From the NCBI RefSeq assembly GCF_033807715.1, contig NC_084606.1:34875861-34939860 (forward strand): a DNA stretch of 64,000 nucleotides, read 5' to 3'. The notes beneath the pieces are model-generated. The model was not told the DNA's origin and did no database searches. It saw nothing but the letters and a program-made list of their open reading frames with translations. How positions within the stretch are numbered: the stretch's first letter is position 1; each line of letters opens with the position of its first letter. Shown here piece by piece: positions 25,754 to 38,481 of the stretch. Made by a program: the position numbers and the translations under genes. The stretch is from Cololabis saira. Its lineage: Eukaryota > Chordata > Actinopteri > Beloniformes > Belonidae.

Positions 25754-26186
25754 ATAACTCTGGGGGTGATATATGACAACATTCCGACTCAAGTGTTTAC
25801 TAGTATAACTTGTGACTACTACTGTAATTGCTAATTATTGATCTAAGAAATAATTATTAATCTCTAGATAACCCATCTCGGTTTTGTTCTCACTTTATTT
25901 TCTTATTTAAGTTTACAGTCATTGCACTACTACTACTTTTATGTCACTGTATTAGTATTTTTTAATTTTTATTTATTTACTTTTTTTTTTTTTAAATGTA
26001 TTGTTATTTGTTTTATTTTTTGTTTATTTTTACTTATTTTTTGCTATTCCCAAAGGAAATTTAATGATGATAACCATGGGGGGAGGGATGGGGAGAGGGA
26101 GAAAAAAAAAAGGTATGTTCATCTGTTTTGCTCTGTATTGTGGAAACAATCTGCCAATAAAAACATATATATAAAAAAAAAAAAAA
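25754..26186 (+). mobile_element. 5'-truncated LINE insertion with target duplication
   Basis: The 13-bp repeat ATCAGTCAACTAT lies at 25741-25753 and again at 26187-26199. The 433-bp insert ends CAATAAAAACATATATATAA followed by an A tract. This is a standard target-primed reverse transcription product. No coding part remains; the clade is unknown. Confidence 0.85.
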
Positions 26187-26282
26187 ATCAGTCAACTATT
26201 CAAAATACACATTCTGTGCACTCTGCTCCAGCGGTTCTGCTCAGGCGAGGAAGAGCAGGCTAGAAAGGTGGACACCGTCACT

Positions 26283-27037
26283 CAGAGCTGTCTGGGAGAT
26301 TTGTGAGGCCCTGTGCAGAATGGCCGGGGGGGGCCCTCGCAAAATCTTTGGGTTTTTTGGGTCGGATCGGGTGTCTATATGCGCAATTTTAACTCTCCAA
26401 TTAGCAAAATACTGGATACAAACACATACACACGTTTCATTATGAAGCATTGCATTGACAAGACATGACAAGTCAAGACATTTTTTATAGTAATGCCTGT
26501 TTATTACAACATTGTTCACACACAAATAATCTTACATGAATCAAATCATCCCGTTACTGAGAGCGACTTGTATATTAGTGTTATAGGGGCCTAACTCAAC
26601 TGACATTATATAGTGTGTGATTCATTCCAGTTCTACACAAAACAAAATCGCCCCATAACTTAACACATTAACAACAATATACAACAATATAAGTCATAAT
26701 CTTCTCAAATTATAGAGGCTAAATAAATGAAAACGAAGAATATGTGGCTCGACTGCCCCAGGGCGGGGCCCCGCGGCTGCTTGAGACCTGGTCCGATCAG
26801 TGATTTTTGTAACAAATTTATCAAACGAGCCTTTCAGAGAGGCATTAAACTCTTCCATTTTCTTTAGTTTTTTTCTTTTTTCATCCCCTGATGGAAATTT
26901 CCTGAATCTGTCGCATATTGTGTGACAGTTTGTTCCACACTCCACCCGTCAGAGCAGCTTGTGTCTGCACTTGGTCTGATCAGTTGTATTGAACAACAGA
27001 CACGCGCATCATTGCACATATATTTGCGGCGGCCCTG
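26283..27037 (-). mobile_element. hAT-type element with a remnant N-terminal frame
   Basis: The ends CAGAGCTGTCTGGGAGA and GCGGCGGCCCTG are flanked by the perfect 8-bp duplication CCGTCACT (26275-26282 and 27038-27045). A minus-strand frame (26945-26694) encodes a charged segment with KRKKLKKMEEFNASLKGSFD that is nearly identical in the copy at 63019-63673. This resembles the charged N-termini of hAT-derived ZMYM/DUF4371-like transposases (inference); no catalytic core remains. Confidence 0.87.
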
Positions 27038-27581
27038 CCGTCACTCTACATTGTCTTGACAGTCTACTTGTCAGTAGTTCTTTAAAGTGGTTGCCCGTTT
27101 CTCAAGCCGTCTTCTAGCGGTTCTTCTTTAAACCCAGTTAAGACTTATCTTTCACAACATCATTTCCAGGTGTGCAAAGTTTGCCTGGCATCGTCGCTAC
27201 TTGCTGTGCTGAATTTCCTAATAGAATTTGTAAACCTTTTAGAATAATCCCGTTCAAATTTGAGAATCACCTATCGCAGCTGTGGCACTACGTTTTTGTA
27301 GCGAAGTTGAAAACAAACGGTGTTCGTTTCAGACCCTTTTAGGTGCGTCACGCTCGGCTGAATCCACATTCCTAACCAAATTTGTTTTAGGGTGGAGAAA
27401 CATCGTGCTCCTCGGCATCCGTGTTTGCCCCATTTCTCACTGTTTGCTCCCGTATTGACTCTTGGTTTTCTCATACGGGCTTGTGTGAGGAAGAGCGATG
27501 CCCGAGACGAGGAGGAGGGATCTCTGCACACTCGTGATCGGGCTGAAGCTTTAACGGCTTAGGCTCTGTGGGCTCATGTTT
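27038..27581. other. rell1 intron, no recognised feature
   Basis: About 0.54 kb of apparently single-copy intron with no recognised signal. Confidence 0.45.
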
Positions 27582-28879
27582 AGGGCCCGAGCACTTACAG
27601 TGCGAAGGCCCTATCGTATCTGTAGGAATTTTCCTTTTTCTTTCTATTTTTCCGACGAAAGGAGGGCCTTTTTTCCCCCTAAACGTGCCCCAAAAGTCAC
27701 CAATTTTTGCACGCAAGCCAGGCCTGGCGATAAATTTGATATTTAATGGTTTGCATTAATGGGCGTGGCCTAATGGCTCAACAGCGCCCCCTAGAAAACT
27801 TTGTGCCTCAAGCCCCACAATACGGTTTGACGTACCGGTACATGCAGGAAAATCGGTACACACCTGTATCATATCGCAAAACTTAAATAAAAGTCTCTTG
27901 GCGCCATGGCCGAAACCGAACAGGAAGTCGGCCATTTTGAACTAATCGTGTCATTTTGGCGCAATTTATGCCATTCCTTCAGCAATTAATACGGCCCGAA
28001 CCGTAACGTGCACCCAGGTGTGTTATACATCAAAATGTGCGTCTCCATCCTGCGACAACACGCATGACTTCTTTCTTTCAAAAGCGTTACCGTGGCGATG
28101 CTAGACGCCAAGAAGCGCGCCAACACTTCATCTGATTGGTTCAGACAGAAAAAACTTTGTGCCTCAAGCCCCATAATACGGTTTGACGTACATGAACGAA
28201 AATCGGTACACACCTGTATCATGTCGCAACTTGAAGAAAAGTCTCTTGGCGCCATGGCTGAAACCGAACAGGAAGTCGGCCATTTTGAACATTTTGAATT
28301 AATTGCGTAATTTTGGAGCAATTTATGCCATTCCTTCGGCAGTTAATACGGCCCGAACCGTAACATGCACCCAGGTGTGTTATACATCAAAATGTGCGTC
28401 TCCATCCTGCGACACTACGCATTACTTTTCTCTTTCAAAAGTGTTACCGTGGCGACGCTAGACGCCAAAACGCGCGCCCCCCCTTCATCTGATTGGTCCA
28501 TATTTGATAGTTCCCCGAAAGTCACCAAATTTTGCATGCAAGCCAGGCCTGGCGATAAATTTGATATTTCATGGTTTGCATTAATGGGCGTGGCCTAACG
28601 GCTCAACAGCGCCCCCTAGAAAACTTTTATCTGCCATAACATTTGAATGGTTTGACATAGAGAGTTGTGGGTGGTGTCACTTGAATCGGTATTGAGTCCT
28701 TGAGCTTCATTGGCCTGAATTAGCCCCGCCCCTTCTTCTGATTGGTTGTCCCTATTTTCTGCTATAACTTTTGAATGGTTTGACATAGGAAGTCGTGGGT
28801 GGTGTCATTTCTGATATGCTTATGGGGGGCGGTGGCCGTGAGTGCGAGGGCCCGTTCATCACTGCTTGCAGCTTTAATT
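27582..28879. mobile_element. GGGCCCGAGCAC-ended DNA element with internal tandem duplication
   Basis: The left end AGGGCCCGAGCAC and the inverted motif GTGCGAGGGCCC near the right end mark a repeat type common in teleosts. A block of about 355 bp (about 27799-28154, beginning TTTGTGCCTCAAGCCCCA) is repeated directly from about 28155. GGGCGTGGCCTAA..CAGCGCCCCCTAGA occurs near both 27760 and 28585. A reverse fragment of the same family is at 59225-59385. The right end lies 25 bp before the last rell1 coding exon. No coding frame. Confidence 0.72.
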
Positions 28880-28904
28880 TACGTTTGTTCTTCTTTTTTA
28901 CCAG

Positions 28905-28937
28905 GAGACAAAAGACGACTTGGACAAAGAGAAATGA
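28905..28937 (+). CDS. rell1: rell1 terminal coding exon, with stop
   Basis: Acceptor ttcttcttttttaccag precedes GAGACAAAAG. Joined in phase 0 to the exon ending SESQQ, it gives ETKDDLDKEK and a TGA at 28935-28937. A charged, very short last coding segment fits the hydrophilic RELL1 C terminus, but those residues are poorly conserved, so support comes from the strong acceptor, the matching phase and the prompt stop. The polypyrimidine tract sits directly beyond the end of the 27582-28879 transposon. An alternative is read-through of the previous exon. Confidence 0.68.
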   Translation, partial: ETKDDLDKEK

Positions 28938-29749
28938 CGGAGTTCCAGGTAACTTCTGATTGGGTCAGCTGCTTGTGTGTCGCAGGTTCCTGGAGCGATT
29001 CCTCGTCTAACGCTTCTTCATGAATCTTGCAGCTTCTCAACGATGGAGGAGAAGCAACACCTGGGCACTTTTTTTTTTAAGACAAAATGAGACGGGGGGG
29101 GGGGGGGGGGGGAGAGAGGGAAAGAGAGACGGAGAGAGCAGTGAAACATCGGCGCAGGAGGGATGAACAGATCCAGGAATCCTCCCACCGCCTCGTGGTG
29201 CCACAGGAAGTGAAGCGTGCCATCACTGCTGCTGCTGCTGATGATCACGAAGGCAGTGGTCACTGTCCACGTAGACGGGGAAGAAAGTGCATGTATGTCT
29301 GGTTGAAACTCACTCCTTCCCACCTGCAATATATTTGTCCTGATGTCCCCCAGAGGGCGGTCGATATCATGAAGGGAGCGGTCCAGCACGGTCCCACTCA
29401 GTCTTATTACTCAACTATTCAACATGCCCATGTGCTCCAGGATGTGTGTACATTTGTTTTTATAAGTGTAAGTATGAGAGTTCTTGTTGTTTTTTTTTGT
29501 TTTACATGTTTTTAATTTATGAAACCAAACCCCAGTAACGCCAAACCAAAGGTTGTGGATCCTAAAGAGAAACGGGACGGAGGCCACGGCGCCACCGAGT
29601 AGATCGGAGCATCGGCCAGTGCTGGAAAAGAGAGTGATGTACAGTAGAGGTGTTCTGGTTGTCTGGGCCATTAATCATCCTCATAGTCCTCGGTTTTACC
29701 CCCACCCTCCCAAATATGATGTTTTATAGTGTTTTGTCAGTCTGACCTC

Positions 29750-29755
29750 AATAAA
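29750..29755 (+). promoter_or_regulatory. Candidate polyadenylation signal (proximal)
   Basis: AATAAA lies about 0.8 kb after the rell1 stop, with T- and G-rich sequence upstream but little GT-rich sequence downstream. Confidence 0.4.
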
Positions 29756-30881
29756 GAACGTGCAGATTTCAAACGGCAAAAACTGATATTTGACACCAAC
29801 GAGCCTTATTTCCCCCCGAAAGCGCCACGACAACCTGCAAACACATCGGCACGTTGTTTTCTGCAGAAGCTGTCTTTGTTATTAGGTTCAGCAGGTGGCG
29901 AACAACCATAATAAAATCTGTTTTGGTTTTTCCACCAGTCGCTTTAGTTGCTTAGCGCTTTACTTCAGATTTCAGGCTCGGCTGAAGTGACGCAATCGTC
30001 ATTTACTCACTGGTGGTTGAGCACCGTTAACACCTGCAAACATCTGGCTTTGGGTTGAGCCGGTGGTCGTCATGGGTGATATCCAGCTCCGATTTTCAGT
30101 TCATTTGATGGTGCAGGAGTAGGAACAGCTCCCCTTTTTTTTTTTTTCTACAGAAACACACATTTACCAACTAAGAGGAGTTGCAGACAAAAAAAAAAAG
30201 AACGTGTCTGAAAGGAGCCTCACTCTTAGTTTATCATCTCATCTCTAGTTTCATTGGTCCTGGCAATGGGTGCACCCTTGTTTTTGTTTTGTTTGTTTTA
30301 ATTTAATGTTATTTTTTTGGATAAAAATGGTTGAAGAGGACTAAAGGAACCTAGAGGAAATTGTGAATATGAAATCTAAAGCCTTGACGTTTAAGGGTTG
30401 CACTGAAAGGTGCTGAGGAGAAGTGACGGCCGTTACACGTTTCTCTGTGAAGCAACCGTTTAAAGCTGCTGACTACTGCCATTGGACTCAAACATCTACT
30501 TGATATCAACATATATTTTGTAAACAGAGTATGAGCTGATAAGTGGTTCATCTGGAAAACCTTAGGGCCAAAGATTTAGTTTATTTGTTCTTATATACAC
30601 AAGAACCATTTTAACAGAATGAACCTCGATACAAACTATTAACCTGCTGACTTTTTTTGTTCTTGTCACATGTTGAAACCACACAGTCTGTGTAAATTAT
30701 GAGTGAACAAAGTATTTGATTTTTTTTTTTTTTTATTGTCTAACAAAATATTCATTTCCAACCATGTGTTTTTACAGAAGTGGGTTAACGTTGGGCGGAT
30801 GAATATCCTTCACTTGTTTACATACAGTACATGAATTGTTCATTGTTAATGCACAACTCTGAGCAAGTGACATTTTAAAAT

Positions 30882-30887
30882 AATAAA
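30882..30887 (+). promoter_or_regulatory. Candidate polyadenylation signal (distal)
   Basis: AATAAA is followed at once by GT/T-rich sequence (GTTTTGTTCTTTTGTCATGT). This is the better-formed of the two signals in the presumed rell1 3'UTR. Confidence 0.5.
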
Positions 30888-31007
30888 GTTTTGTTCTTTT
30901 GTCATGTTCTTCCATAAGATATTTGCATGTTTATGCCACCGACCCGTGTAGAATTATTTCTCAGTTCAATTTCCTTCATGAAGGAAAGCGTAGATTTCCT
31001 TGAGGAT

Positions 31008-31092
31008 CAGTTTATTTAAATAGCGTCTTTTACAACACAAGTTGTCTCTAGGCGCTTTAGAGATCCAACACATGAGCCCTGAGCAATTATTT
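31008..31092 (-). mobile_element. Short L2-like LINE 3' fragment
   Basis: ATAGCGTCTTTTACAACAC and GTTGTCTCTAGGCGCTTTAG match the minus-orientation L2-like tails at 24838 and 37494. Confidence 0.6.
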
Positions 31093-31268
31093 AAATGTGG
31101 GAGGGATGAGCTGGTTGTGTGTTTTGTTTTTAAATATCAATGGCTGTGATGTCATCCAGAAATGCCTTACCCTGCTTTTAATGAAATTGCATTTGTGGCA
31201 ATTTTGTAAAGATTTCATAAACGTTTTGCAAAGAGTCCGTGATAATTTACATCTGATCAGTTTATCTC

Positions 31269-31640
31269 TACAGGACTGTCTCAGAAAATTAGAATATTGT
31301 GATAAAGTCCTTTATTTTCTGTAATGCAAAAATGTCATACATTCTGGATTCATTACAAATCAACTGAAATATTGCAAGACTTTTATTATTTTAATATTGC
31401 TGTTCATGGTTTACAGCTTAAGAAAACTCAAATATCCTATCTCAAAAAATTAGAATATTCTGGGAATCTTAATCTTAAACTGTAAACCATAATCAGCAAT
31501 ATTAAATAATAAAAGGCTTGCAATATTTCAGTTGATTTGTAATGAATCCAGAATGTATGACATTTTTGTTTTTTCTAAATTGCATTACAGAAAATAAAGA
31601 ACTTTATCACAATATTCTAATTTTCTGAGACAGTCCTGTA
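31269..31640. mobile_element. Family A MITE, copy 8
   Basis: It is a complete TA-flanked palindrome (TACAGGACTGTC to GACAGTCCTGTA). Confidence 0.87.
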
Positions 31641-32350
31641 AGCCAAATCAATTTTGGAGTTCCCTTTACACACCATTATAAAAGATATTTGAAATAAAAC
31701 GATCAAGAAGGGATCCAGGGGTAAACTTTCAGCCTTAATTTTAGAAGTTTCCCAAAAAATATGGATTACAAAAAAGAAATAATCTACCAAATACAAATGT
31801 CCTGACTTTTTGTGCTCAGTGTAGCATAAACTAACCCTCCAGGCGTGTCTGTCTCTATCAGTATGATTATTTTCATCCAACATAAACCATTTCTGCTTCT
31901 CCTCTTTAATACTTTGTCTCTCGTCGCTGTCTCACCTGTCTCAGCAGATTGAAATAAAATGTTTTTCCTTTCCTCCACCTAAGCCAAATGGCTTCTATTG
32001 CCACATAAGTAAAAAATAAACCTGTCTCTGTTTATAGTTTTTTTTAAGCATAGCATCCGTAAGTAGACAGGCAGGTTGAGGATGAACTTTTACACTTTTA
32101 TATGGACGTCATATAAATCAACCTGATGAAAGCGAAAGGAAAAAAGATGCTCCTGTTCTCCCTCAAGTTGTCCTCGTGTAGTTTTAAGACTTTAACATCA
32201 AATGATGATGCTTAACTTCCTGATGCGTAAAATCTAAAGAAATATATCCTTTTTTCACATCACTTTGGGAAGGTACCCCTGTCATGAAAATACAGGATTT
32301 CTCAGCCCTTAAGGGTTGTGCCACACTTTTAAAGGATATTTTTTGGGGGG
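31641..32350. other. Intergenic, no recognised feature
   Basis: About 0.7 kb downstream of rell1. Nothing was recognised. Confidence 0.45.
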
Positions 32351-32356
32351 GCATGA

Positions 32357-33273
32357 CCAGTACTGGAGTTGAGGGGGGATGGCATCCCCCCCCCTGAAAT
32401 AAAAACGGTCCAAATCATCCCCCCTGTAAAACTGCCATCCCTCCTTTCCATCCCTTATGTCATTTCATCAATGAATGTGGTTTTACTGCTATTTCAACAT
32501 TTAGATTCAACACCAGAAAAATTACTTATTTGACAATTTTCACCTGTTTCAAGTAAATTTTCACTTTATCTTCTTATTACAAGCAAAAAAAATCTTGTTC
32601 CACTGGCAGATTTTTCTACTTATTTCAAGTGAAAATCTACTTGAAACAGGTGAAAATTGTTTTTTTTTTTCCAGTGATGAGTCTTGTTTTAAGTGTAATA
32701 AGATTTTTTTTTTTTTTACTAAAATGAGACATTTTAACTAGAAATAAGACAAATATTCTCGTTAAGATTTTGAGTTTTTGCAGTGATCCATTTTACTTAT
32801 CCTGTGAAGGACAGAGTCATATTGATAAGTTCAGAAAAGTGTTTTTTATTGTTGTGTTTTGATGTATTTGATGTAAGCCCAGTGGATATTTAAAGCTTAC
32901 AGAAGGCTGCATTTAACTGCTGCTATGTCATTCCTGCAGTATTTCTGCAGCTGTTTTGGTCACTGCTATTATTTGTAATATATTATTGTGGCAAGGTGCG
33001 TGCCACGGGGGCCCGAGAGGACACAGAGTTTCGTTCAGACCCTTTTATTTCTCACCCAAAACGTGCAGAAACACACACAGCTCCTCAGCAGCAGCCTCAC
33101 AGGACCCCACCTGCAGTCTCCCAGTCCTTATCAAGGCTGGCAGGCTGATGGGACACACCTGTTTCCCATCCACCTGAGTGGCTGCAGCTACTCCACTCTG
33201 CCACAATTATATTATTTGTAATATGATAAAATCCACCATCCCCCCTGATGTGTTTTTACAACTCGAGTACTAG
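32357..33273. mobile_element. CCAGTACT-ended element, family Q, copy 1
   Basis: The ends CCAGTACTGGAGTTG and CAACTCGAGTACTAG are inverted and flanked by the 6-bp repeat GCATGA (32351-32356 and 33274-33279). Subterminal GGGGGGATGG blocks are inverted. It contains most of a family S palindrome and, at 32997-33205, a solo LTR. It is non-coding. A 6-bp duplication does not fit hAT or Tc1/mariner, and the superfamily is unassigned. Confidence 0.78.
32997..33205. mobile_element. Solo LTR with 5-bp target duplication
   Basis: This 209-bp block starts TGTGGCAAGG, ends CTCTGCCACA (TG...CA rule) and is flanked by ATTAT (32992-32996 and 33206-33210). The homologous family Q copy at 49075-50316 has the uninterrupted AATATATTATATTATTTG (about 50222-50239), confirming the insertion boundaries. 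Size and a 5-bp duplication fit a solo LTR, perhaps Gypsy-type (inference). Confidence 0.82.
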
Positions 33274-33279
33274 GCATGA

Positions 33280-34205
33280 CTGATTATTGTCTGCAGTTTA
33301 TTATTGAATATGATGAAATGAAGGATCCCAACATTCAACAGTTCCTAATATGTTAATTGTTTTAACATCCAGCTGTTATTTTATAGAGAGGTGATGTTCT
33401 GCTGATGTCCAGGTTTCCTTCTGCCTCATTCAAACCATCCGTCTTCATGCTTGCTCTCGTTTCCCTCTGCCCGGCTCCGCTCAACACCCTCCGTGGAGCT
33501 TCTCTCTCTTTCCATGCAGTAATAAAAAGATGATTTGTCTCATTCATCTCTTGCCTGACGACCTCCAGCTCACAACCATGTTATTTCCAGATAATGGAGA
33601 TGAGATGGAGAAGTGTTTGCAGCCCGAGACTGAGGATTAACGCTCCTTGACTGTTCTCCCCCCCCCTTCTCTTCTCCCCTCTTGACCTTCAGAGTCTTAT
33701 CAGGCTCACCCACGCAGGACTACTTATATTTTTGTAAAAGGATACATGAGCTTTAAGGGAGCAGGGGGAAAAGTGAAAAATCAGTTAATTCGGGTCATTA
33801 GTTCACTGAGTTATTAAGCGATGCTTAACTGCTCCCAGCAACGGCCAGCGTGTCATTAAATGGGCTTTACGAGTGACACCTTCCTGCCGCCGGCGTCGCT
33901 TGACATTGCTGGAGGGAGCTCCGACTTTCAAGGTGGTGACACGGACATATGCATGCTAGGCCATCCTTAAAGACACAAACATAAAGATGAGCGCAAGGTA
34001 AATGTCAGAAAGATGATGGATGAGAGTAACCAGCAAATATTGACTCTTGTTGCTGGTGTGTGCCAAGAGAGAAATAGAAGAGGTCTGTGCAGAGGTCGAT
34101 AGTTGAAACCAGTTGGTAGGAAAAATTGTCTTGGCTGTTGAACACTGTGCCAGGTCTATACACTCTCTACGGTCTTGAAAGGCACGTGGGAGTTTGTAGA
34201 CTCGG
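33280..34205. other. Intergenic, no recognised feature
   Basis: About 0.9 kb of apparently single-copy sequence with no supported gene. Confidence 0.45.
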
Positions 34206-34350
34206 AGAATGGTTTCAAATGTGTGCCTTGGTGGGGTGTTCTGTGGGGGGGGGGGGGGGGGGGCAAGGGTCGGACCAAGGGAAGGACCCAAGGACAGACC
34301 AATTGGACCAAGGGGTGGACGGGGGGCGGTTTTTCTGGCCTCAAAACTAC
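34206..34350. repeat. Minisatellite block 1 with G run
   Basis: A run of about 20 G is followed by degenerate GGACCAAGGGA-type units and the conserved exit sequence GACAGACCAATTGGACCAAG through GGCCTCAAAACTACAT. The same exit sequence terminates the blocks at about 36470 and 36860. Confidence 0.8.
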
Positions 34351-34370
34351 ATTATTGTGGGGAAGCTGAA

Positions 34371-36013
<1,643 letters not shown>

Positions 36014-36950
36014 TTCCGCTCTTTGCGTGTTTCTCAGACAAGTGTAATACAACAGACATGTGAACCACAGTAGCCTACTGTGGACCATTCAGCCCCTATC
36101 CAATCAGAGCAAGAGCTTGCGCCGTCTATCCAGTAGAAAGTTGGATTCAATGCGGGTGAACGTCGGACCAACTGTCGGACCAAGGGAAGGACCAAGGGAC
36201 GGACCAAGGGGCGGACCAAGGGTTGGATCAAGGGATGGATCAAGGGATGGATCAAGGGACGGACCAAGGGTCGGACCAAGGGACGGACCACGGGTCGGAC
36301 CAAGGGACGGACCACGGGTCGGACCAAGGGACGGACCAAGGGGCGGACCAAGGGTTGGATCAAGGGATGGATCAAGGGACGGACCAAGGGTTGGATCAAG
36401 GGATGGATCAAGGGACGGACCAAGGGTCGGACCAAGGGGCGGACCCAAGGACAGACCAATTGGACCAAGGGGCGGACAGGGGGCGGTTTTCTGGCCTCAA
36501 AACTACATTTCCGCTCTTTGCAGATGATGTGGTCTTGTTAGCGTCATCAAGCTGTTATCTCCAGCTCTCATTGAAGTGTTTCTCAGACAAGTGTAATACA
36601 ACAGACATGATAACCTCCAAATCTTCACGTTCGAGTGTCTTATTGTTCATGAGTGTGGAAAGAGTGGAGCGGGAGACATGGCCAACAGAGAGGAGAGCAC
36701 AAGGGATGGATCAAGGGACGGACCAAGGGTCGGATCAAGGTACGGAACAAGGGACGGACCAAGGGACGGACCAAGGGTTGGATCAAGGGATGGATCAAAG
36801 GACAGACCAAGGGACGGACCAAGGGGCGGACCCAAGGACAGACCAATTGGACCAAGGGGCGGACAGGGGGCGGTTTTCTGGCCTCAAAACTACATTTCCG
36901 CTCTTTGCAGAAGATGGCGAACAGAGAGGAGAGCACAATAGTCTGTGTTT
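36014..36950 (+). repeat. LINE-RT fragment and 12-bp minisatellite mosaic
   Basis: Two blocks of 12-bp units (GGACCAAGGGAC type; about 36171-36470 and 36706-36860) share an exit sequence ending GGCCTCAAAACTACAT. Downstream of the first, TTCCGCTCTTTGCAGATGAT opens a frame spelling FPLFADDVVLLASSSCYLQL, the catalytic palm motif of another LINE RT. Truncated versions of the TTCCGCTCTTTGC segment occur at 36013 and 36893. Direct repeats flank each minisatellite block: TTTCTCAGACAAGTGTAATA at about 36030 and 36578, and AACAGAGAGGAGAGCACAA at about 36682 and 36919. This implies tandem duplication or insertion. The long open frame across it (36223-37077) exists because the unit is a multiple of three. 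Confidence 0.78.
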
Positions 36951-37493
36951 GATTGTTCCTTCCCCTCACCTCTGGTCACGGGATGTAGGTTGTTGCCGAA
37001 AGAACAAGATCACATACTATTTATATACAAGCAACTGGCATGAGTTTCCTCCACAGGTTGTTTGTAGTTTGTCCTAGAGAAAGGGGCTAGTAGTTAAATC
37101 ATTCTGAAGAGATTAAGTAGTTCAGTCACTGTTCCCTCCCAACAGAAGGAGCCAGATGAGGTGGTTCAGGCATCTGCCTAGGAAGGACGCCTTCCTGGGG
37201 ATGTATTTGAAGCATGTCCAGCTAAGATAAGGCCCTGATGCAGACCCAAAACACGATGGAGCGACTATATTTCTTGGCAGCATCTATCCGGAGGAGCTGG
37301 AGGAGGTAACCACAAAGAGGGAGATCTGTGCCTCATTGCTTGGGCTGCTTTTCAGTTGATGGATGGTTGGTAACCAATGGTAACCAAACAACTCATTTTT
37401 ACAATAATAAACACAGCCCATCAAAATGTTGGCAGTAGCTATCACCTCGCACATTTAAAATTATAAACCAACAAGCATTTAAAACTAACTAAT
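36951..37493. other. Intergenic, no recognised feature
   Basis: About 0.54 kb, probably degraded repeat. Nothing specific was recognised. Confidence 0.4.
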
Positions 37494-38481
37494 TTAATTC
37501 AATTCAATTCAATTTTATTTGTATAGCGTCTAATACAACAGATGTTGTCTCTAGACGCTTTCCAGAGATCCAGAACATGAACATAAACATAAACATAAAC
37601 ATAAACATAAACATAAACATAAACATAAACCCCCGAGCAATTATTATATAAACAATGGCAGGTAAAAACTCCCATAGTGGGAGAAAAACCTTAAGCCAAA
37701 CAGTGGCAAGGAAAAACTTGAGCAGGACCAGGCTCATAAGGGGGGACCCTCCGGCCGAAGGCCAGACTGGGGGAGTCAGGGACGTCAACAGCACACAGCA
37801 GGCAGGTGGAAGCAGCAGCGGGATGACCAGAGGTGGGGGGGGGGCGTCAGCAGCACACAACAGTCATGTGGAAGCAGCAGCGGGATGACCAGAGAGGGAG
37901 GGGGGGGGGGGTGCAGGCAGGCGGAAGCAGCAACAGCAGACATCCACGTAGGCAGGTGGAAGCAGCAACGGGATGACCGGGGATGGGGGAGGGCCGGGAA
38001 CACAGGCCAGAACGCAGCTCCCGAGGCTCCAGCCTGCAAACATGCACAAAAGAGAAAAAAAGGGGGGCCGGCACAAGAAACTACAGGAACAATGGACAAA
38101 AATGATAGCTATGAGATATTTATAATAAATAAAAATGGTAATGGAGAAGAGAGGCAGGGAAAAGGAGAGGAGAAGAAGGGTGAGAGGCACCGCCCAGCGG
38201 ATCATGTCGGTGCCCCCTGCAGCATAAGCCTATAGCAGCATATCTACCGCAAAGCTATATTTGAGACTAACTATTATAGTCTTGTTCTATAGCTGCAACT
38301 ATGACTACTGACTCTAACACACTAGAGTTTACACTACCTAGAGATTTACCAACACCAGCTAGAGGTTTACTAAACACTAACTATAGGCTTTACTAAACAG
38401 AAAGGTTTTAAGTTTAGTTTTAAAGGTGGAGGTGGTGTCAGCCTCCTTAACCCAGATTGGAAGTTGGTTCCAAAGTAAAAC
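37494..38481 (-). mobile_element. L2-like LINE 3' end, minus orientation, with internal tandem repeats
   Basis: It starts with TTCAA tandem units and ATAGCGTCTAATACAACAGA, the inverse LINE tail. An ACATAA hexamer array (about 37577-37630) follows, then tandem GGAAGCAGCAGCGGGATGAC units (37808-37980), and finally the inverse of the block preceding the tail (TTTAAAGGTGGAGGTGGTGT near 38420). That block also occurs in the plus-orientation copy near 57920-57940. It has no intact coding region. Confidence 0.72.

Larger units (their letters stand above)
28938..30905 (+). other. rell1: Probable rell1 3'UTR
   Basis: About 2 kb free of recognised transposons follows the stop, in contrast to the introns. 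It contains a pure G run (about 29094-29112), a CTG repeat near 29228 and two candidate polyadenylation sites. A donor-like CAGGTAAC (28947) and acceptor-like CTTGCAG (about 29032) could define a small UTR intron. The open frames inside (for example 29087-29515) lack family resemblance. Confidence 0.55.

Noticed and set aside
29087..29515. 142-codon frame after the rell1 stop
   Set aside because: It is in the presumed 3'UTR, begins in a G run and Glu/Arg low complexity, and has no recognisable domain.
36223..37077. 284-codon frame of DQGTDQG-type repeats
   Set aside because: A 12-bp minisatellite keeps every frame open unless a stop lies in the unit. The C-terminal half is LINE debris.
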